From: Konateibacter massiliensis
GTDB taxonomy: Bacteria > Bacillota > Clostridia > Lachnospirales > Lachnospiraceae
Assembly: GCF_900184995.1 (NCBI RefSeq)
Contig: NZ_LT860099.1
Span: 1,080,269 to 1,144,268 of the forward strand
Direction of reading: 5' to 3'
Length of the DNA: 64,000 nt
Shown: positions 52,358 through 62,097 of the stretch, in pieces
Position numbering within the stretch: position 1 is the stretch's first letter
How the letters are laid out: each line of letters starts with the position of its first letter
Position numbers and translations under genes: made by a program
The notes under the pieces: generated by a model
Databases searched by the model: none
Told to the model about the DNA's origin: nothing
The model's input: the letters and a program-made list of their open reading frames with translations, nothing else

Positions 52358-53314
52358 CTACATTGCCGCCAAGCCAATTAGGCAAAGTATTGCTGTAATA
52401 ATTGTAAATATCGTAACTACCTTTGTCTCTGCCCAGCCGCACAGTTCAAAGTGGTGATGGATAGGCGCCATCTTAAAGATACGCTTTCCGTGTGTCAGCT
52501 TAAAATAGCTTACCTGCAGTATAACTGACATTACCTCCACCAAGTAGATTAAACCGACAATCAAAATAAACAACGGCATTTTAAGCATATAGGCGGTTGC
52601 CGCCACAAATCCGCCAAGGGCAAGGGAACCTGTATCTCCCATAAACACTCTTGCCGGGTGTGCATTAAATAGCAAAAATCCAAGAAGGCTTCCCACTACG
52701 GCACAGGTAATCGGCTCAACTCCGCTTCCCTTCATGATAGCCGCCAAGGAAAAAAATGCTGCTACCAAAACCGTTACGCTTGATGCCAAGCCGTCCAAAC
52801 CATCCGTAAAATTGACGCCGTTTACCGTTCCGATAATTGCGATAAACATAAGCGGAATTGCCAAAACACCAATATCAATATAAGCTCCGTTTGTAAACGG
52901 GACAAGCATTTCAAGTCCCACATCGGTAAAATTGATAAGGTAATAGGCAAAAATAACCGTGACCATAATCTCTCCTGCCATCTTCTGCACCGCTGTAAGT
53001 CCCAGCGAACGCTTTAAAACAACCTTGATATAATCATCCAAAAACCCGATAATACCAAATCCTAAGGTCACGAATAAAATAGGAATAATCTTAGGATACC
53101 TTTGTATATAAAATAAAGAAACGATAACAATGCTAAGCAGGATCAATACGCCGCCCATTGTCGGAGTTCCCGTTTTCTTCAAATGTGTCTGAGGCCCGTC
53201 ATCTCTTACTGTCTGCCCCGCTTTCAATTTTGTTAAATATTTAATTACCCCCGGTCCTGTTATGGCACTGATGACAAATGCAGCGACAACAGGTATTGCT
53301 ATTCTGTAATCCAT
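52358..53314 (-). CDS. mraY: Phospho-N-acetylmuramoyl-pentapeptide transferase
   Basis: Membrane enzyme that moves phospho-MurNAc-pentapeptide onto undecaprenyl phosphate (lipid I). The 318 residues have ten helices and the family motifs KKTGTPTMGGVLIL, VNFTDGLDGLA, ARVFMGDTGSLALGG and PIHHHFELCG. The start follows GAGGTG. It is preceded by the SpoVD-like gene with a gap of 79 bases. Confidence 0.96.
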   Translation of the reverse strand: MDYRIAIPVVAAFVISAITGPGVIKYLTKLKAGQTVRDDGPQTHLKKTGTPTMGGVLILLSIVIVSLFYIQRYPKIIPILFVTLGFGIIGFLDDYIKVVLKRSLGLTAVQKMAGEIMVTVIFAYYLINFTDVGLEMLVPFTNGAYIDIGVLAIPLMFIAIIGTVNGVNFTDGLDGLASSVTVLVAAFFSLAAIMKGSGVEPITCAVVGSLLGFLLFNAHPARVFMGDTGSLALGGFVAATAYMLKMPLFILIVGLIYLVEVMSVILQVSYFKLTHGKRIFKMAPIHHHFELCGWAETKVVTIFTIITAILCLIGLAAM

Positions 53315-53393
53315 GATTCACACCTCAAATTTCTTTTGTCTTTGTATCAACATGAACTAGTATAATTCTTTTTTGGCATTTTATCAACTTATT

Positions 53394-55325
53394 TTACTCC
53401 AAATAGAGAAGAATATTGCTTGTTTTGCTGATGGTCTCTCCCGCCAGTGGAAATTGATCTGTCACTGTTTCCCCTTCACTTAAATACTCTGCATTCAATT
53501 CATATTCCGAAAGCAGAGAGGCAGCTTCCTTCTTCGTCAATCCCACAAGACTTGGCATTGTAATTTCGCCGATATTATATTCTGCTATCTCAGAAGCCTC
53601 ATATACCTGTTCAATTCCTAAATACGGAAGAATATTGCCAAAAATCTCCTGTACGACAGGAGCGGCAATCGTACCGCCGTAATAGATACCCTTCGGGTCG
53701 TAAATTACTGCCAGTGCAAGCACCTGAGGGTTTTCCGCCGGTGCAAAGCCTATAAAAGAAGAAATATACTTGTTGGCACTTCTTGGCAGTGTCTGGGACG
53801 TCGCCGTTTTTCCTCCGATTCGAAAGCCGGGAATATAAGCCTTTTTTCCCGTTCCCTCTGAGACTACCTTCTCCAACGCATATCGAAGAGTCTCTGTTGT
53901 CTCTTTGGAAATAATGTTTTCCTTGGTCGGATAAGAAAATTCCTTAATCAGTTCGCCGTCATAGGTTCTGACAGCCACACCCAAATGTGGGGTAATTCTT
54001 GTTCCGCCGTTTATGATAGAGCTTACTGTTGTGGCAAGCTGTATCGGTGTAATTTGAAAGGACTGTCCAAAGGACATTGTAGCAAGCTCCACGAGACCTA
54101 CATTTTCCTGCTTATGCATAATCGTTCCCGCTTCTCCCGGCAAATCTACTCCGGTCTTTGTCATAAGCCCCAGTTGGTTAAAGTATTTGAATATATTTTC
54201 TACGCCAAGGCGCAAGCCCACTTCGATAAATACAGGGTTACAGGAGTTCATAACGCCCTCCAGAAAGGTTTCCCCTCCGTGTCCTGCAATTTTATGACAT
54301 CGAATACGTCTGTCCTCCACAATCTTAAAGCCCGGACAGCTAAATGTATCCTCCAAGGTTACAACGCCCTCTTCCAAGCCCGCCGCTGCGGTAATTATCT
54401 TAAAGGTGGAACCCGGCTCATATGTATCGTTGATACACCGGTTTCTCCACATCTGATTTAATAAGGTCTGTTTTGTCTTTTCATCCAAATCTCCAGATTG
54501 CTCTGTGTTCAGCGTAAACGGATCATTTAAATCAAATTCAGGCAGATTTACCATCGCCATAATTTCCCCGCTTTGAGGGTTCATAATAATGATACTTACA
54601 CCTTCCGCCGATTTTGCCTCCATCACCTTCGCCGCTGACTGCTCGGCGAATTTTTGTATATTGGTGTCAAGACTGATATATAAATCGTTTCCTGCAACCG
54701 GCTCCATTCTCTCCTCTGCCGCATCCTCAATCTCTACTCCTCTTGCGTCAGTTTTCGTCAGAATATAGCCGTTTTGACCTTTTAAGTATTCCTCATATTT
54801 GACCTCAAGACCAATGATGCCTTGATTGTCACTTCCGGTAAATCCCAAAACCTTGGATGCCAGACTTCCATATGGGTAATAGCGCTTGAAATCCTCATCT
54901 ACCTTGACTCCTGCCAGCTCATAGGAGCGTATCTTATCGCCAATCTCCTTGTCTACATTTGTCTTAATTCTCTCAATAGAGCTGTATTTTTCAACTCTTT
55001 TTCTGACTGTCTCTTCCGAAAGTCCTAACTCCTCACAGAGCACGTCTATGACTCGCTCCGGGTCTTTAATCTGGTTGTGAATAACCGATATCGTACATAC
55101 CGTTTTGTTTGTCGCAACAATTTCACCTGTTGCATCAACAATTTTTCCTCTTGCAGCTTTAATCTCTCTCTCCCTCTCGTGGAGCTGATCTGCCTTTTCC
55201 TGATAATATTCCGATTTGGCTATCATCAAATAGAACAGCCTGCCTGTCAGGGCCAGAAGAATGATAGATACTACCACAAAAACAATCACAATCTTTTTTC
55301 TATTAAAAGTTTTACTCTTAATCAT
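53394..55325 (-). CDS. spoVD: SpoVD-like class B PBP with PASTA domain and KTA motif
   Basis: A 643-residue class B transpeptidase: one N-terminal helix, dimerisation domain, transpeptidase with nucleophile Ser in EPGSTFK, SxN as SCN (MNSCNPV), and the third motif as KTAT (GGKTATSQT) instead of KTG. One PASTA domain (MPSLVGLTKKEAASLLSEYE) ends the protein. In Bacillus the PASTA-bearing SpoVD makes spore cortex. I start at 55325 (MIKSKTFNRKK), where GAGG is six bases upstream; the frame opens at 55346. Next to pbpB, it is the second of two class B PBPs. Confidence 0.9.
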   Translation of the reverse strand: MIKSKTFNRKKIVIVFVVVSIILLALTGRLFYLMIAKSEYYQEKADQLHEREREIKAARGKIVDATGEIVATNKTVCTISVIHNQIKDPERVIDVLCEELGLSEETVRKRVEKYSSIERIKTNVDKEIGDKIRSYELAGVKVDEDFKRYYPYGSLASKVLGFTGSDNQGIIGLEVKYEEYLKGQNGYILTKTDARGVEIEDAAEERMEPVAGNDLYISLDTNIQKFAEQSAAKVMEAKSAEGVSIIIMNPQSGEIMAMVNLPEFDLNDPFTLNTEQSGDLDEKTKQTLLNQMWRNRCINDTYEPGSTFKIITAAAGLEEGVVTLEDTFSCPGFKIVEDRRIRCHKIAGHGGETFLEGVMNSCNPVFIEVGLRLGVENIFKYFNQLGLMTKTGVDLPGEAGTIMHKQENVGLVELATMSFGQSFQITPIQLATTVSSIINGGTRITPHLGVAVRTYDGELIKEFSYPTKENIISKETTETLRYALEKVVSEGTGKKAYIPGFRIGGKTATSQTLPRSANKYISSFIGFAPAENPQVLALAVIYDPKGIYYGGTIAAPVVQEIFGNILPYLGIEQVYEASEIAEYNIGEITMPSLVGLTKKEAASLLSEYELNAEYLSEGETVTDQFPLAGETISKTSNILLYLE

Positions 55326-55445
55326 AGGAAGCCTCATAAAAGTCATTATTATATTTTATTTCAATAACTATGAGGTTATGAACGTCTCGCTTAATTTTCT
55401 GTTTTGCCTTTCACGGTTAAAAGGCTAAAGATTAATTATATTTTT

Positions 55446-57506
55446 TTAATTTGTTGGGCTGTTTTCAGAAATGTTGTCCTCCGCTGCCTCTCCCATTTCA
55501 TATGGCAGGGTATATTCATCACCGGTGACCTCCGTTTCTGTATCGCCTGTATTTGTCTGCTGGCCTTGGCCATTTTCTGTCGTTTCGCCTGCTGTGCCTT
55601 CCTGCGTGGTCTCTTCTGTATTGTTCGTGCCTGCCTCGTTTTCATCAGCCGGCACATCCTGCGTCGGGAATATATTCAAATAAGGAAGGATTTCCTCCAA
55701 GATTCCCTTTGCCACTTCCTGCGCCATCTGACTGTGTGCCTGATCCTCCACGTTTGGCTCATCAATTGTTACATAAATAACAACTTGGGGATTATCCTGC
55801 GGTACATACCCTATAAAGGAGATCAAATAATTTTCCTTGTCACGGTTTGCCTTTTCCGCAGTACCGGTCTTACCACCCATCTCATATCCGGCTACTTTTG
55901 CATATCTACCGGTACCGGCTTCCGTCGATACTGTAGAAAACAGAAACTGCTTTGACTTATCCGAGGTAGCCTTTGAAATGGTCTGCTTTAACAGCACAGG
56001 CTCCACTGTAGATAGAACCGCCCCGTTCGAATCCAATATTTTACTCACAACATGCGGCTTATAGTAATATCCTCCGTTTATGACAGAAGAAAATGCCGAA
56101 ACCATCTGTATCATCGTCACGTTAAAGTTCTGCCCGAAGGAGTTTGTCGCTAAATCGGTCACTCCCATATCTTCATACGAATAAAGAATACCGCTGCCCT
56201 CACCCGGCAAATCAATTCCGGTCTTCTTTCCCAGATTAAAGATGCCTTGGTATCTGGTAAAAATCTCTGTTCCTTCCGCTTTTGCAATCTGCATAAGGGC
56301 AACGTTACAAGATTTCATGATTGCCTGCTCCACGGTTATATTTCCGTGAACTCCGGTACATTTAATCTTCCATCCTCCCACTTCCAGATATCCGTTACAC
56401 TGATACACTTCATTTCCTGTAATTTTCCCGCTCTCTATCGCAGACGCCACCGTCAAGGGCTTTGCCGTAGATCCCGGCTCATAGGTATCTGAAATGGTAT
56501 AATTTCTCCATATCTTATTTAGATTTTCAAGCTTGGTGTCATCATCCATCGCCTCAATCTCTTCTTCCGTATAATAACCCGATAAATCTCTTGGATTATT
56601 TAAATCATACTGATTGGCGCTGCTTGCCATCGCAATAATGCTTCCATCATTAGGATTGGCTATTATAACAGAAGTATTCGTACTTCCATCATCATCCACC
56701 CTGTATTTTCCCTTATATTGTTCATTAAAATCTGCGATATGCTGCTCCACGATTCCTTGCACGGTTGCGTCAATTGTCGATACAATCGTATGCCCGTCAG
56801 TTGCCGCTTTAATCGTTCTCTCAAGCTCTGAATCATCATTTAAATAACCGTATTCTCTTCCGTCCGTTCCGTTTAGATCCTCATTATAATACTGCTCAAT
56901 TCCCCAATTACCCACGTTTCCCGATACGGTGAAACCGATTACACTGCTTGCCAGCGAGCCATAAGGATAGGTTCTCAAATATTCATCTTCAAACCATACA
57001 CCCTTGATATAGGGATTTACCTTATTATCTTTCTCATCCACTTCATTTTGCAGCTGCACAAATGGTTGAATCTCTTCATAGCTCAATTGCTTTAACAATA
57101 CCACATAACTGCTCTTTGGCTTTTCAGTCAAAATCGTGCGTAAGTCCGTTTCACTTAAACCAAAGCTGTTTACCAGTGCCGCTATGGTCGGTTCCAGATA
57201 TTTTTCGTTGGAATTGATCACTGCCGGATCCAAAATAACATTATATACTTTTTCACTTGTGGCAAGAACGGTTCCCTTTGCGTCGACGATGTCTCCTCTT
57301 CGAAAAGGAATTGTCTGACTGTCATATCGCTGTTGGGATAAAACCTGCTTTGTATATTTGTCCCCGCTTTTTACATTAATATAAGTAAGCCTGGCACATA
57401 ATCCAACTAAAGCCAGCATTATTACAATAAATAATACTGCCAGCTTTGTCTGCATTTTTCTATTGAATTTTCTTGGTTCTTTTTTCTCTCTTGCTGAACG
57501 TTTCAT
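55446..57506 (-). CDS. pbpB: Division-specific class B PBP (FtsI/PbpB-like) with acidic tail
   Basis: A 686-residue septal transpeptidase: N-terminal helix (about 21-42), dimer domain, transpeptidase with EPGSTAKPL, SCN (MKSCNVAL) and a canonical KTGTA. After the catalytic domain there is no PASTA but a low-complexity acidic tail of about 80 residues rich in Thr, Glu, Gly and Asn (ENEAGTNNTEETTQEGTAG). Its position after ftsL fits PBP2B/FtsI. The protein shares its transpeptidase layout with the SpoVD-like neighbour, so a gene duplication is likely. Confidence 0.92.
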   Translation of the reverse strand: MKRSAREKKEPRKFNRKMQTKLAVLFIVIMLALVGLCARLTYINVKSGDKYTKQVLSQQRYDSQTIPFRRGDIVDAKGTVLATSEKVYNVILDPAVINSNEKYLEPTIAALVNSFGLSETDLRTILTEKPKSSYVVLLKQLSYEEIQPFVQLQNEVDEKDNKVNPYIKGVWFEDEYLRTYPYGSLASSVIGFTVSGNVGNWGIEQYYNEDLNGTDGREYGYLNDDSELERTIKAATDGHTIVSTIDATVQGIVEQHIADFNEQYKGKYRVDDDGSTNTSVIIANPNDGSIIAMASSANQYDLNNPRDLSGYYTEEEIEAMDDDTKLENLNKIWRNYTISDTYEPGSTAKPLTVASAIESGKITGNEVYQCNGYLEVGGWKIKCTGVHGNITVEQAIMKSCNVALMQIAKAEGTEIFTRYQGIFNLGKKTGIDLPGEGSGILYSYEDMGVTDLATNSFGQNFNVTMIQMVSAFSSVINGGYYYKPHVVSKILDSNGAVLSTVEPVLLKQTISKATSDKSKQFLFSTVSTEAGTGRYAKVAGYEMGGKTGTAEKANRDKENYLISFIGYVPQDNPQVVIYVTIDEPNVEDQAHSQMAQEVAKGILEEILPYLNIFPTQDVPADENEAGTNNTEETTQEGTAGETTENGQGQQTNTGDTETEVTGDEYTLPYEMGEAAEDNISENSPTN

Positions 57507-57515
57507 TTATGTCAC

Positions 57516-58022
57516 CTACTTTGCCTTCGGTATATCACTGTATTGTCTCACATAATCGCTCTCTTCATTCTCATACAGTACAACCTGACCCTCTGAAGCG
57601 TAAACCATTCCAATTTCCTCTAAAGCTACCTGTTTGATATGCTTTAAATCAATGGAGTTGTTGATTCTATTGTAAGTTTCATCATTATCGGAACGCAAAT
57701 CTGCCACCTCTTGTTCCAAGGAAGAGATGTTTTTTACCCTTTGTGTCATTTCAGCCTGAAGTGTCAGATAAGAAACACAAACTAGCACAGTAGCTACTAC
57801 TGCCATCGCTAGAAATAATACATAGCCAAAATTCATGCTCAATGCTTTTTCTCTGTTTCTTCTTGTTCGATTACTTAATCTTGGCTTGTCTATCTCTGGT
57901 ATGACAGGATTCGGCATCACCTGAAACTGTCTTACCGTATTGCCGTGCTGATATGTCGTCGTGCTGTTCATCGCTGTTCTTGAATACGTTTTCTTTCTAC
58001 TGGTCTGACTTGACATTTTCAT
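57516..58022 (-). CDS. ftsL: FtsL-like septum protein
   Basis: A 168-residue single-pass protein: an unusually long cytoplasmic part of about 65 residues, one helix near 66-86, then a coiled coil (QAEMTQRVKNISSLEQEVADLRSDND). Position between rsmH and pbpB and this layout identify it as FtsL although the sequence is divergent. The long N-terminal arm is unlike the 30-residue arm of Bacillus FtsL. The start may be the first or third codon (both Met). Confidence 0.8.
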   Translation of the reverse strand: MKMSSQTSRKKTYSRTAMNSTTTYQHGNTVRQFQVMPNPVIPEIDKPRLSNRTRRNREKALSMNFGYVLFLAMAVVATVLVCVSYLTLQAEMTQRVKNISSLEQEVADLRSDNDETYNRINNSIDLKHIKQVALEEIGMVYASEGQVVLYENEESDYVRQYSDIPKAK

Positions 58023-58035
58023 ATTCCCCCTTTTA

Positions 58036-58974
58036 TCAGTCTATTCTCTCAAACACCCGCAGTTTGGAGCTTTTGGAACGTTTATTCTCTTCTATTTCTT
58101 CGTCGCTTGGTATGATTGGCTTTCTTGTTATTACCTTTCCCTTTGACTTATTCCCGCATACACACACAGGAAAGTCACTCGGACAGGTACAAGGATTTTC
58201 ATTTTTCCTGAAACTGTTCTTGACCAGCCTGTCCTCCAACGAATGGAATGTAATAATACAAAGTCTGCCCCCATCATTTAAGCTTTCTATCATTTCATCT
58301 AAAGAATTCTTCAGTACCTCTAATTCCTTATTCAATTCAATTCGAATTGCCTGAAAGGTCTTTTTTGCAGGATGTCCGCCTACCACTCGCAGTTTCATCG
58401 GAATGGCTGCTTTGATAATCTCGGAAAGCTCCCCTGTCGTTTCGATCTCCTTCTCGGCTCTTGCCCTTACAATATGCTTTGCTATATTCTTGGCGAATTT
58501 ATCCTCGCCAAAATCTTTGATGATATAATACAGCTGCATTTCACCGTAATGGTTCACAATGTCCTTTGCTGTCAGCTCCTGTCTCTGATCCATTCTCATA
58601 TCAAGCGGAGCGTCCGCCATATAGGAAAATCCTCTGTCTGCTGTATCCAATTGATAGGAAGACACTCCTAAATCAAGTACAATCCCATCCACTTTCTCTA
58701 TTCCTAAGCTGTGAAGCACCTGCTTCATATTGCTATAATTATCCCGTACAATCGTAACCTTCTCTTTAAACTCTGAAAGTCTCTCTCCTGCCGCACGAAT
58801 GGCAGCCTCATCCTGGTCAATTCCTATGAATCTCCCTTTTTCACTTAAATGTCTGCACACTTCATAAGCATGTCCGCCACCGCCTAAGGTGCCGTCCACA
58901 TAGATTCCGTCTGGATTTATATTTAAATTTCCTATTGTCTCTTCTAATAATACTGACTTATGTTTAAAATCCAT
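58036..58974 (-). CDS. rsmH: 16S rRNA m4C1402 methyltransferase
   Basis: The 312-residue SAM-dependent methyltransferase (MraW) that modifies C1402 in the 30S decoding centre. The opening [13 protein letters not shown], the SAM motif [11 protein letters not shown] and [10 protein letters not shown] are diagnostic. It follows mraZ by 42 bases, the universal first pair of the division cluster. GGAGG precedes the start. Confidence 0.97.
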   Translation of the reverse strand: MDFKHKSVLLEETIGNLNINPDGIYVDGTLGGGGHAYEVCRHLSEKGRFIGIDQDEAAIRAAGERLSEFKEKVTIVRDNYSNMKQVLHSLGIEKVDGIVLDLGVSSYQLDTADRGFSYMADAPLDMRMDQRQELTAKDIVNHYGEMQLYYIIKDFGEDKFAKNIAKHIVRARAEKEIETTGELSEIIKAAIPMKLRVVGGHPAKKTFQAIRIELNKELEVLKNSLDEMIESLNDGGRLCIITFHSLEDRLVKNSFRKNENPCTCPSDFPVCVCGNKSKGKVITRKPIIPSDEEIEENKRSKSSKLRVFERID

Positions 58975-59016
58975 AGTTCCTCCATCCGTGGAAATGTTAC
59001 TCTTTGGTCTTCGTCT

Positions 59017-59448
59017 TTAAATACTCAGACCAAGTTCCTCCATGTGCTCCGCAATTTCTTCCATATCATCGTATACATTGCTCTCAAGCCACTTTTCTTT
59101 GCTCCAAATTTCAATTCTGCTTAGTACACCTACTAATACTACATCTTTTTCCAGCCCGGCAAATTCCCTTAATACACCCGGTAATAAGATTCGTCCCTGC
59201 TTGTCCACCTCACAGCTTGCTGCTCCGGCAAGAAAGAAACGGGAGAACTGTCTGGCATTCTTATTTGTAAGTGGGAGTGTTCTTAGCTTTTCTTCGAAGG
59301 TTTTCCACTCTTCATTAGGGTACACAAAAAGACACCCATCTAAACCTTTTGTCACAACAAATTCGTCGCCCAAAGTTTCTCTGAATTTAGATGGCACAAT
59401 CAACCTTCCCTTTGCATCAATTGTATGGTTGTATTCTCCCATAAACAT
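59017..59448 (-). CDS. mraZ: Transcriptional regulator MraZ
   Basis: A 143-residue protein with two AbrB-like DNA-binding SpoVT-type repeats, each with the DxKGR pattern ([30 protein letters not shown]). It represses the division cluster it leads. The frame opens at 59502, but [15 protein letters not shown] at 59448 is the conserved family start. Five GTGG-type boxes lie directly upstream, with three 10-base spacings and one of 11, as expected for its oligomeric binding. Confidence 0.96.
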   Translation of the reverse strand: MFMGEYNHTIDAKGRLIVPSKFRETLGDEFVVTKGLDGCLFVYPNEEWKTFEEKLRTLPLTNKNARQFSRFFLAGAASCEVDKQGRILLPGVLREFAGLEKDVVLVGVLSRIEIWSKEKWLESNVYDDMEEIAEHMEELGLSI

Positions 59449-59477
59449 AAGTTGCACCTTCTTCACAAAATGGTCTG

Positions 59478-59523
59478 CCACTTTCCCTCCATTTTGTTCC
59501 ACTCTCTACCACTTTTCACCACT
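59478..59523 (-). promoter_or_regulatory. MraZ-binding decamer repeats
   Basis: Minus strand: AGTGG or AATGG boxes whose outer ends lie at 59523, 59513, 59503, 59493 and 59482, spacings 10, 10, 10 and 11. MraZ binds tandem GTGG-type repeats with 10-base pitch in other bacteria. They lie just downstream of the predicted mraZ transcription start. Confidence 0.8.
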
Positions 59524-59534
59524 TATAGGATAAT

Positions 59535-59561
59535 TTTATATTAGTTTTAGGAAAATAGCAA
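59535..59561 (-). promoter_or_regulatory. Possible promoter for the division cluster
   Basis: Minus strand: TTGCTA (59561-59556), 15-base spacer, TATAAA (59540-59535). The spacer is short, so this is tentative. The start would be near 59528, just above the MraZ boxes. Confidence 0.4.
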
Positions 59562-59590
59562 GTATAATATTGAGAAAGTCATAGTAAAAA

Positions 59591-59626
59591 AGTCCCATAA
59601 AATGCTGTTACACATTTTATGGGACT
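59591..59626 (-). terminator. Terminator after Spo0E-like gene
   Basis: A 14-bp perfect stem AGTCCCATAAAATG/CATTTTATGGGACT with 8-base loop, followed on the minus strand by TTTTT. It insulates the Spo0E-like gene from mraZ. Confidence 0.9.
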
Positions 59627-59655
59627 CCAATAACCACCGTATTAACTTTAACTTT

Positions 59656-59829
59656 CTAACTTATCTTCTCATCTGGCTCCATCATATTAATATACTCTTC
59701 AATCAGCACGTCCAACTCTACACTTTTCTCGTAGGTGCTTTTTTCATCCATATTCTCAGCTACAAATGAATTCAATTGATTCCTTACCTCTTCGATTTTG
59801 TTTTTCAAAGCTGTAATGTTCTCCATCAT
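59656..59829 (-). CDS. Spo0E-like aspartyl-phosphate phosphatase
   Basis: A 57-residue helical protein. The C-half SVELDVLIEEYINMM matches the Spo0E signature S-x-E-L-D-x-L-I-x-x-Y, and the rest is a single amphipathic hairpin, as in the family. Spo0E proteins remove phosphate from Spo0A and so delay sporulation. The frame opens at 59907, but MMENITALKNKIEEVR (59829) has AAGGGTG upstream and is the normal length. Its own terminator makes it a single-gene unit. Confidence 0.8.
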   Translation of the reverse strand: MMENITALKNKIEEVRNQLNSFVAENMDEKSTYEKSVELDVLIEEYINMMEPDEKIS

Positions 59830-59863
59830 CCAATCACCCTTTCTTATGAATTGATTTCTTTTC

Positions 59864-59892
59864 TGTAACTGTTCAGCACCTTCACAGTTACA
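59864..59892. other. 9-bp hairpin in upstream region of the Spo0E-like gene
   Basis: TGTAACTGT (59864-59872) pairs with ACAGTTACA (59884-59892) over an 11-base loop. It lies in the 162-base gap between lgt and the Spo0E-like gene, without a T-run. It may be a regulatory stem or a dispersed palindromic repeat. Confidence 0.4.
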
Positions 59893-59991
59893 TGCTTCGC
59901 AATACACACAAAATACAGCCGAACTGCATTTTGGCGCCGAAACACCCGGGTCTTATTTTGCAAAACCTCGAATCCCATGAATACCGAACCG

Positions 59992-60837
59992 TTACGCTTT
60001 TCTACGTTTTGTAAAAATGAAAAAAATGGAAACTAACACTACTATTAATGATAATAGTTGCGATACAGGTATGGCAGAGCCTCCAAGCAACAGTTGATCT
60101 GTTCTCAGCGCTTCAATCCAGGAACGTCCTAGCCCATATCCAGCAACATATACCAAAAATACCTCACCGTCAAACTTCTTATACCTCTTATAAATCATAA
60201 TAAGTACTAAAACTCCACAGTTCCAAAGTGACTCATATAGAAATGTAGGATGCACCTGTATATAGTTTATTCCGTCAGATACATGGCGCATAAGTTCTTC
60301 TGAAATATCATTTTCTCTAACATCAGAAATCGGAATTCTCATTGCCAGCAAACCATTCGAATATCCTCCAAACGCTTCGCGGTTAAAGAAGTTCCCCCAC
60401 CTTCCTATTATTTGTCCTGATACTAAACCTATACATGCAGTATCTGCCATTTTCCAAAACGATAGATGTCTTTTCTTAGAAAAAACAGACAAAGTAATAA
60501 CTGCACCAATTATCCCTCCATAAATAGCCAGTCCACCTTGCCTTATGTTAACTATCTTTAGTAGATCTCCCCTATACATGTCCCAAGAAAAAACCACATA
60601 GTAAATTCTTGCTCCAATAATCGAAAACAAAATTGCATACAGCGCAAAGTCCGTATAATCTTCAACGCGTTGATTGGTTTTTTTCGCTTCACGCTCTGCC
60701 ATTATAATCCCCACAATAATGCCTATTCCAATAATAATCCCATAATAAGCGATGTCATAGCCAAATACCGTTATACTCTTCCCCACATTATTTAACTCGA
60801 TTCCCAGGTTGGGAAAGGCGATACTGTTTTGTACCAT
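59992..60837 (-). CDS. lgt: Prolipoprotein diacylglyceryl transferase
   Basis: Attaches diacylglyceryl to lipobox cysteines. The 281-residue membrane protein has about seven helices and the family landmarks RWGNFFNREAFGG and HPTFLYESLWN. I start at 60837 (MVQNSIAFPNLG), where GAGGAGAACAGTT precedes the ATG; the frame opens at 60852. It lies alone between ychF and the Spo0E-like gene. The lipoproteins at 26.1-27.0 and 40.2-41.3 kb would be its substrates. Confidence 0.95.
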   Translation of the reverse strand: MVQNSIAFPNLGIELNNVGKSITVFGYDIAYYGIIIGIGIIVGIIMAEREAKKTNQRVEDYTDFALYAILFSIIGARIYYVVFSWDMYRGDLLKIVNIRQGGLAIYGGIIGAVITLSVFSKKRHLSFWKMADTACIGLVSGQIIGRWGNFFNREAFGGYSNGLLAMRIPISDVRENDISEELMRHVSDGINYIQVHPTFLYESLWNCGVLVLIMIYKRYKKFDGEVFLVYVAGYGLGRSWIEALRTDQLLLGGSAIPVSQLLSLIVVLVSIFFIFTKRRKA

Positions 60838-60999
60838 AACTGTTCTCCTCATTACGAATGTTTTCGACCATATATTTATTTTAAATCGAAAGTATCAAAA
60901 AATCAAACTTAAGCGATTGCTAAGTTTCTGCATTTTTCGACGTATTTTCACGAAATAAATCAGCAATATACATAATCACAAAAATTCCTACATTTTTCT

Positions 61000-62097
61000 T
61001 TACACATTAAATCTAAATAATATTACGTCTCCGTCTTTTACTACGTACTCTTTTCCTTCCAAGCCTACAAGTCCTTTGTCCTTTGCCGCCGAATAGGAAC
61101 CACAATTTAGTAAATCTTCATAATTTACCACCTCTGCGCGAATAAATCCTCTCTCGAAATCAGAATGAATTTTTCCTGCCGCTCCCGGTGCCTTCGTTCC
61201 TTTTTTAATCGTCCACGCTCTTGTCTCGTCCTCACCTGCGGTCAGGTAGCTGATTAGTCCTAGAAGGCTGTAGCTTGCCTTAATCAACTTTTCAAGTCCG
61301 GATTCGGTCAGCCCTAAATCTTCAAGGAACATTTTTTTCTCTTCTTCCTCTAACTCAGAAATTTCCTGCTCAATCTTTGCACAGATAACAAACACCTCGC
61401 AGCCCTCTTCCTTCGCGTAATCTCTGACTGCTTTCACATATTCGTTATTTGCCGCATCATCCGCCAAATCATCTTCCATTACATTTGCCGCAAAGATAAC
61501 CGGCTTATTGGTCAAGAGGTTATAAGAAGCCATCAATGCCTTCTCCTCATCGTCATCCGTCTCAAAACTCTTTGCAAGCTTTCCATCCTCCAAATGTGCT
61601 TTGACGCGGTTTAACAGCTCAAGCTCCTTTGCAAGCGTCTTATCATTCCTTGCTCCCTTGGCGGTTTTTGCAATTCTTCTCTCCAATATTTCGACGTCAG
61701 AAAAAATAAGCTCAAAGTTGATTGTCTCAATATCTCTGAGCGGATTGATATTTCCGTCCACGTGAACCACATTCGTATCCTCAAAGCATCTTACCACATG
61801 TACAATCGCATCCACTTCACGAATATTGGAAAGAAACTGATTTCCTAAGCCCTCTCCCTTTGATGCACCCTTTACAAGTCCCGCAATATCTACGAATTCG
61901 ATTACTGCCGGGGTCACCTTTTTGGAAGAATAAAAATTGCCAAGCAAAGTAAGTCTTTCGTCTGGCACCATAACAATTCCTATGTTCGGGTCAATTGTAC
62001 AAAACGGGTAGTTTGCAGACTCTGCCCCCGCCTTTGTTAAAGAATTAAATAATGTACTCTTTCCTACATTTGGTAAACCAACTATTCCTAATTTCAT
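61000..62097 (-). CDS. ychF: Ribosome-binding GTPase YchF
   Basis: OBG-family P-loop ATPase/GTPase bound to 50S subunits. The 365 residues show G1 GLPNVGKST, G3 DIAGLVKGASKGEGLGN, the NxxE variant of G4, a coiled coil and a C-terminal TGS domain (KAPGAAGKIHSDFERGFI). No neighbour gives a hint of a special role. Confidence 0.96.
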   Translation of the reverse strand: MKLGIVGLPNVGKSTLFNSLTKAGAESANYPFCTIDPNIGIVMVPDERLTLLGNFYSSKKVTPAVIEFVDIAGLVKGASKGEGLGNQFLSNIREVDAIVHVVRCFEDTNVVHVDGNINPLRDIETINFELIFSDVEILERRIAKTAKGARNDKTLAKELELLNRVKAHLEDGKLAKSFETDDDEEKALMASYNLLTNKPVIFAANVMEDDLADDAANNEYVKAVRDYAKEEGCEVFVICAKIEQEISELEEEEKKMFLEDLGLTESGLEKLIKASYSLLGLISYLTAGEDETRAWTIKKGTKAPGAAGKIHSDFERGFIRAEVVNYEDLLNCGSYSAAKDKGLVGLEGKEYVVKDGDVILFRFNV

